Shown here: one piece after another, positions 60,568 to 64,000 of the stretch | Layout of the letters: each line of letters begins with the position of its first letter | Numbering within the stretch: the first letter of the stretch is position 1 | DNA from: JAICKM01 sp050998805 | GTDB taxonomy: Bacteria; Chloroflexota; Chloroflexia; QHBQ01; JAICKM01 | NCBI GenBank assembly: GCA_050998805.1 | Contig: JBPCPV010000027.1 | Span: 1 to 64,000, forward strand | Direction: 5' to 3' | DNA length: 64,000 bases | The notes under the pieces: generated by a model | What the model saw: the letters and a program-made list of their open reading frames with translations, nothing else | What the model was told of the DNA's origin: nothing | The model's database searches: none | Program-made: the position numbers and the translations under genes

Positions 60568-60596
60568 ACTATACCGCACGGGCACGGGCACGTCAA
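60568..60596 (-). promoter_or_regulatory. Promoter of the plsC-like/methyltransferase operon
   Basis: Minus-strand TTGACG (60591-60596), 17 bp, TATAGT (60568-60573). Start near 60561. Confidence 0.75.
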
Positions 60597-60598
60597 AC

Positions 60599-60649
60599 GA
60601 GTGCGGAGTGCGGGGAGACGGCATGGGGCCGCCGAGACGGCGGCGGTAC
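60599..60649. repeat. Repeat cluster: GAGTGCG heptamers and GC palindrome
   Basis: Two GAGTGCG units (60599-60612) and an inverse copy of the 17-bp GC palindrome followed by GGTAC (60628-60649), the same pair of families as inside the eCIS accessory gene. They lie between divergent promoters. Confidence 0.8.
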
Positions 60650-60685
60650 GGGAAGCCTGCGGGCGGTGGAGGACGGCGGCCCAAG

Positions 60686-60714
60686 TTGACGTGGTAGGCG
60701 GATTGCGCCATAAT
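60686..60714 (+). promoter_or_regulatory. Promoter of the FAD oxidoreductase gene
   Basis: TTGACG (60686-60691), 17 bp, CATAAT (60709-60714). Start near 60721, which supports the ATG at 60749 with a GAGG ribosome binding site. Confidence 0.75.
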
Positions 60715-60748
60715 CTAGCTGCCGGCGATGGAACGAGGGAGGCTCAGG

Positions 60749-61948
60749 ATGAAGGCGGAAATCTATGGCGGTCACAGCTTGCCGCGCGCTGCCGAGTTGG
60801 TGGTGATCGGGGGCGGGATCGTGGGGGCGGCGACGGCGTTCTTCGCGGCGCGGGCGGGGCTGCGGGCCGTCATCTTGGAGAAGCGCCCCGCCCTCTGTAG
60901 CCTCACGACCCCGGCCTCCACGGGGGCGTTCAGGGCGCAGTTCGACAACCCGGAGGAAATCGGCCTGGTGCGCGAGGGGATCGCCCTCTTCGAGAACTTC
61001 GCCGAGGCCACGGGGCTACCCGGCTACGACATCGCGCTCCGCGAGCAGGGCTACCTCTGGCTGGCGACGAGCGCACCGGGCGCGGCTCGCCAACGCGAGA
61101 TAGTCGAGCGCCAACGCATCTGGGGCCTCGATGATGTGGAGTTGTTGGACGGCGACGAGGCGCGCTACCGCTTCCCATACTTGGCACCCGATGTGGTCAG
61201 CGCGCGATACAGGGCGGGCGACGGCTGGCTCGACGTGCGTAAGCTGACGATGGGCTACGTGCTCGCCAGCCGCGCCGACTTCTTCACGGAGACCGAGGCG
61301 ACCGGCTTCGAGACTAGAGGAGGGTGGATCTCCGCGGTGCAGACGAGCAGAGGGCGGATCGAAACCGATCGGGTTGTGATCGCGGCAGGCCCGTTCTCCG
61401 GCGTGGTCGGTCGGCTCGCCGAGATCGACCTCCCCCTGTCTCTGGTGAGACGGCAAAAGCTGATCATGCCCGCCGTGCCGGAGGTGCCGGCCTGGGCACC
61501 GATGACTATAGATGAGGAGACGGGAGCGCATTGGCGTCCGGCTTTGGGCGGCGCGTTTCTGCTGTGGACCGCGCCCGGAGTGCCGCCCGGCCCCCCGCTC
61601 GACGACGTGCCCACCAGCGCGGACTTCGCCTTCGCGCTGCTTAATCCCGCAGACTCTCACTCCGTCGCCCGTATAAGCCCCTTCTGGCGCGATGTCTGGG
61701 CACGCAACACGAGCCAGTGGTTCCTACAGGCGGGGCAGTATGCCTACACTCCGGATCACCGTCCCTTCCTGGGACCGACCCCGGTTGGCGGCCTTTACCT
61801 GAACTGCGGCTACAGCGGTCACGGCATAATGGCGAGCTCGGGAGGCAGTCGCCTCGCGGTTGACACTCTGACCGGCAGCGTCCAGCCCGCCGAGAATCCG
61901 TTTCGGCTGGACCGCCCGCTCCTCGAACGCCCGCTCGATATACTGTAG
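60749..61948 (+). CDS. FAD-dependent oxidoreductase (DAO/sarcosine oxidase beta-like)
   Basis: This 399-residue protein has an N-terminal Rossmann FAD-binding motif ELVVIGGGIVGAATAFFAARAGL (GxGxxG 21-26), the FAD stack Glu in VILEKRP, and a C-terminal GLYLNCGYSGHGIMASSGGSRLAVDTLTG block as in the DAO family. Middle-domain beta-strands fit a sarcosine or glycine oxidase. It would oxidise a secondary or primary amino acid and reduce oxygen or another acceptor; the substrate is not clear. It is convergent to no gene and is followed by a repeat-filled promoter region. Confidence 0.85.
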   Translation: MKAEIYGGHSLPRAAELVVIGGGIVGAATAFFAARAGLRAVILEKRPALCSLTTPASTGAFRAQFDNPEEIGLVREGIALFENFAEATGLPGYDIALREQGYLWLATSAPGAARQREIVERQRIWGLDDVELLDGDEARYRFPYLAPDVVSARYRAGDGWLDVRKLTMGYVLASRADFFTETEATGFETRGGWISAVQTSRGRIETDRVVIAAGPFSGVVGRLAEIDLPLSLVRRQKLIMPAVPEVPAWAPMTIDEETGAHWRPALGGAFLLWTAPGVPPGPPLDDVPTSADFAFALLNPADSHSVARISPFWRDVWARNTSQWFLQAGQYAYTPDHRPFLGPTPVGGLYLNCGYSGHGIMASSGGSRLAVDTLTGSVQPAENPFRLDRPLLERPLDIL

Positions 61949-61973
61949 CAGCGGGCAATCTGTCGGTCCCTGT

Positions 61974-62003
61974 TTGACGCGGGCATCACGGCCGGGGTAT
62001 AAT
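61974..62003 (+). promoter_or_regulatory. Promoter of the glutaredoxin-DUF2085 gene
   Basis: TTGACG (61974-61979), 18 bp, TATAAT (61998-62003). Start near 62010. The leader of about 110 nt is mostly made of heptamer repeats. Confidence 0.78.
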
Positions 62004-62021
62004 AGCTTGTAAGCTGTCAAC

Positions 62022-62123
62022 AGTCAGCTTTCAGCTTTCAGCTTTCAGCAGTCAGTGGTCGGTCACGTAATATGCATCACGCAATACGCACTAACCACTA
62101 ATCACCAACAACTAACCACTATG
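62022..62123. repeat. Heptamer arrays forming the leader and reaching into the start codon
   Basis: CAGC cores at 62025, 62032, 62039 and 62046 (7-bp spacing) are followed by a second family at 62089-62123: CACTAAC, CACTAAT, CACCAAC, AACTAAC, CACTATG. The last unit contains the ATG at 62121. Confidence 0.88.
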
Positions 62124-63071
62124 CCCGCCGTCACACTTTACAGCAAACCGAACTGCCCGCTCTGCGACGAGGCCCGCTACCACCTGGGGCGCATACTCGC
62201 CGCCGTGCCGGACGCGCCCTCCTGGGAACTGCGTGAGGTGAGCATCCTCGATGATGAGGAGCTGTTCGCCGCGTACCACGAGCTGATCCCGGTCGTCTCA
62301 GTGGGCGGCGGTCCGCCCCTAACCGCCCCCGCCTCGCTCGATCCGGCGCGGCTGTGGTCGGTGATCGGTGGTCAGTGGTCAGTGATCAGTGGTCAGCAAG
62401 CGGAAACCGACAAGGGGCAACGCGCAATACGCAATACGCAGTACGCCGCAAGGGGCGGCGGCGGCATGGACCGTATCGGCTATTGGATCGCCGACCACTG
62501 GCTGGGGGCGGTGAACACGGTTGTCGGGGTGTTCGCGCTGCTGCCCTGGCTTGCGCCGATCTTCGCGCGGCTTGGATGGTGGTCGCTGGCCGACCCGATC
62601 TACACGATGTATATGTTCTTCTGCCATCAGTTGCCGGAGCGGGCAGGCTTCATCTTCGGCTACCAGGTGGCATATTGCTATAGGAACACCGCGATCTACA
62701 CCAGCGTGTTCCTCGCGGGGCTGCTCTACTCGGCGGCGCGGGATGGAGCTCCCTGGCCGGCATGGATGCGGAGGCCGATCCGCCCGACGGTCTTCGTGCT
62801 GCTGTTGCTGCCGGTGGCCGTGGACGGACTGACGCACATGCTCGGCTTCCGCGAAGACAACGCCTGGTTCGACACGCTCACCGGCGGGCGCTTCGGCGAT
62901 TTCTCGGTGGGCGACACGATAGGCACGCTCAACTGGTGGCTCCGCGTCATCACGGGTGTCATTTTCGGCTTCGCTGTGGTACAATTCATCTACCCGTGGG
63001 TGCAGACCGCACTCAACGAGAGCCGGAGCGCGTCCCGGTATATCCCGCAGTTTCAGCAAGGGAGAGTTTAG
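62121..63071 (+). CDS. Glutaredoxin-like domain fused to a DUF2085 membrane protein
   Basis: This 316-residue protein has a glutaredoxin-like N-terminus (MPAVTLYSKPNCPLCDEARY, CPLC at 12-15) of about 80 residues, a 30-residue linker made entirely of translated heptamers (LWSVIGGQWSVISGQQ, RAIRNTQYAARGGGG), and a C-terminal DUF2085 membrane part from Met 116 (CHQLPERAGFIFGYQVAYCYRNTAIYTSVFLAGLLYSA; about five helices) with conserved His and Cys. A likely internal ribosome binding site (AGGGG before 62466) means the second domain may also be made alone. The ATG at 62121 has no ribosome binding site. With the CcdA-like gene next door, a thiol-redox link is plausible. Confidence 0.75.
   Translation: MPAVTLYSKPNCPLCDEARYHLGRILAAVPDAPSWELREVSILDDEELFAAYHELIPVVSVGGGPPLTAPASLDPARLWSVIGGQWSVISGQQAETDKGQRAIRNTQYAARGGGGMDRIGYWIADHWLGAVNTVVGVFALLPWLAPIFARLGWWSLADPIYTMYMFFCHQLPERAGFIFGYQVAYCYRNTAIYTSVFLAGLLYSAARDGAPWPAWMRRPIRPTVFVLLLLPVAVDGLTHMLGFREDNAWFDTLTGGRFGDFSVGDTIGTLNWWLRVITGVIFGFAVVQFIYPWVQTALNESRSASRYIPQFQQGRV
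62354..62445. repeat. Heptamer arrays inside the fusion gene
   Basis: Six GTGGTCA/GTGATCA-type units (62354-62395) and three CGCAATA-type units (62423-62443), in frame between the two domains. Confidence 0.88.
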
Positions 63072-63075
63072 GCGA

Positions 63076-63840
63076 ATGGATGCTAATCAGCTTAACATAT
63101 TCGTGGCGTTCGGGGTCGGCTTTCTGTCGTTCGCCTCGCCATGCTGCCTGCCGTTGGTGCCGGTCTACCTCGGCTACATGACCGGCACCACGGCGCAGAG
63201 GGGCACCGGACTGATCGCGGCGGCGCGCTGGAGGTTGCTGCTCCACTCCCTCGCGTTTGTTGCCGGGTTTTCGCTGATCTTCATACTGATCGGCGTGGCA
63301 GTCGGCGATCTGAGGGACTGGGTCTTCGAGTATAAGACGCAGGTCGAAGCCGTGATCGGTATACTGCTGATCCTTTTCGGGCTGCACACCCTCGGCATCT
63401 TCAGGATCTCGCTCTTCAACATCCAGCGCCCGGTGGAGTTCCACCCAAGCAAGCGGCTCGGCTATCTCCGCTCGCTGATGATCGGAGTCGGGTTCGCGCT
63501 CGGTTGGACGCCGTGCAGCAGTTGGGCGCTCGGCCTGATGTCGGGCATGGCTTTCCAGGGGCAGACGGCCGCGGTCCTGCCGCTGTTTGTCGCCTACTCT
63601 CTCGGCCTCGGCGTGCCGTTCGTGGTGTCTGCCCTGCTCGCAGGGCAGATAACCGTCTTGATGCGGAAGATCATGATGAAGACCTTCAGCCTGCGGGTCG
63701 CGGGGAGGACAGTCCTCGCCGACCTGAACGCGATCTCGCTGGTGAGCGGGGCGCTGATGCTGGCGATGGGCGTGCTGATGGCGCTCAATAAGGTGACTTG
63801 GCTCAACCAGTTCTTGCCGACCTGGACGATCGGAGCGTAG
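63076..63840 (+). CDS. ccdA: Cytochrome c biogenesis/thiol-disulfide transporter, CcdA/DsbD-type
   Basis: This 254-residue protein has six hydrophobic segments and the CcdA signatures: FASPCCLPLVPVYLGYMTG (Cys 23, within the first helix) and ALGWTPCSSWALG (Cys near residue 156), the redox-active pair that passes electrons across the membrane. It probably reduces extracytoplasmic thiols for cytochrome c maturation or a TlpA-like partner. The ATG at 63076 starts 4 nt after the previous stop; the longer frame overlaps the fusion gene. A thioredoxin-like partner gene may follow at 63844. Confidence 0.87.
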   Translation: MDANQLNIFVAFGVGFLSFASPCCLPLVPVYLGYMTGTTAQRGTGLIAAARWRLLLHSLAFVAGFSLIFILIGVAVGDLRDWVFEYKTQVEAVIGILLILFGLHTLGIFRISLFNIQRPVEFHPSKRLGYLRSLMIGVGFALGWTPCSSWALGLMSGMAFQGQTAAVLPLFVAYSLGLGVPFVVSALLAGQITVLMRKIMMKTFSLRVAGRTVLADLNAISLVSGALMLAMGVLMALNKVTWLNQFLPTWTIGA

Positions 63841-63843
63841 GCC

Positions 63844-64000
63844 ATGAAGCGCAGCGCCGCCGACGCACGACCGGACCCGGGTTTTGAGGTTGAGATAAGT
63901 CGCGGGGGACGCGCAGCCGCAGAGTTGTCGCCGGCGCGCATCGCCACCCCGGTCAACGTCGGCCCGCCACACCTGGCTGCCCGCAGCCGCCGCGGCCTCC
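63844..64000 (+). CDS. N-terminal fragment of an unrecognised protein
   Basis: The ATG at 63844, three nt after the ccdA stop with a GGAG ribosome binding site, opens a frame that runs off the right edge (52 codons visible). It starts MKRSAADARPDPGFEVEIS and is Arg/Pro rich with no membrane segment in view. Position suggests a partner of the CcdA-like protein such as a membrane-tethered thioredoxin, but nothing visible confirms this. Confidence 0.5.
   Translation, partial: MKRSAADARPDPGFEVEISRGGRAAAELSPARIATPVNVGPPHLAARSRRGL

Overview
This is a high-GC bacterial chromosome segment, most likely from a member of the Chloroflexota. That assignment is an inference. It rests on the large XRE/NB-ARC/TPR regulator, a BTAD (SARP-type) activator, abundant short tandem heptanucleotide repeats, the dispersed repeat that encodes CHSERSEES, consensus sigma-70 promoters of the TTGAC(A/G)-17-TATAAT type, and several apparently leaderless genes. 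No rRNA or tRNA gene was recognised.

Regions: (1) 1-10681 is ordinary chromosome: a truncated secreted-protein gene, a GT-C glycosyltransferase, a secreted protein of unknown function, an NB-ARC/TPR regulator, an ammonium transporter with an SDR oxidoreductase, a GNAT acetyltransferase and a small membrane protein. (2) 10672-41566 is one large minus-strand locus encoding an extracellular contractile injection system (eCIS; phage-tail-like, Afp/PVC/MAC type). In transcription order it holds a BTAD activator, a 70-aa protein, sheath, tube, hub-assembly chaperone-like protein, a repeat-rich accessory protein, the DUF4255 cap, an AAA+ ATPase, a small protein, five consecutive DUF4157 (eCIS-core) effector candidates, CIS tube-type cap/hub protein, LysM protein, gpD-like hub, gpV-like spike, gp25 wedge, two gpJ/gp6-like baseplate proteins, a gpI-like protein and a DUF6519 protein. 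Most junctions are 4-nt overlaps or short gaps. (3) 41713-57304 runs on the plus strand: a tyrosine recombinase, leuS, a PIG-L deacetylase, several secreted or membrane-anchored proteins, a bifunctional penicillin-binding protein and htpG. (4) 57421-64000 holds a RecA-like ATPase, a THUMP-like methyltransferase, a PlsC-like acyltransferase, an FAD oxidoreductase, a glutaredoxin-DUF2085 fusion, a CcdA-like protein and a truncated gene.

The most striking system is the eCIS and its apparent control. Two arrays of 11-bp-phased direct repeats (consensus TGAGATCCGGC on the plus strand) lie in front of the 70-aa gene and the sheath gene. In both arrays the -10 hexamer begins exactly 12 bp after the last CTCA, which is the architecture of SARP-activated promoters in actinomycetes. 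The activator gene sits immediately upstream. The five DUF4157 proteins share a nearly interchangeable N-terminal cassette but carry five unrelated C-terminal modules: a HExxH protease-like domain, a beta-rich domain, a CdiA-EC869-like nuclease domain, a glycine-zipper plus second HELTH domain, and an M14-like plus M15/VanY-like pair. This looks like a polymorphic payload array built into the injection-system operon.

A second theme is repeat invasion. Heptamer arrays, GC-rich palindromes and other dispersed repeats occur in leaders, between convergent genes and, in frame, inside at least five coding sequences.
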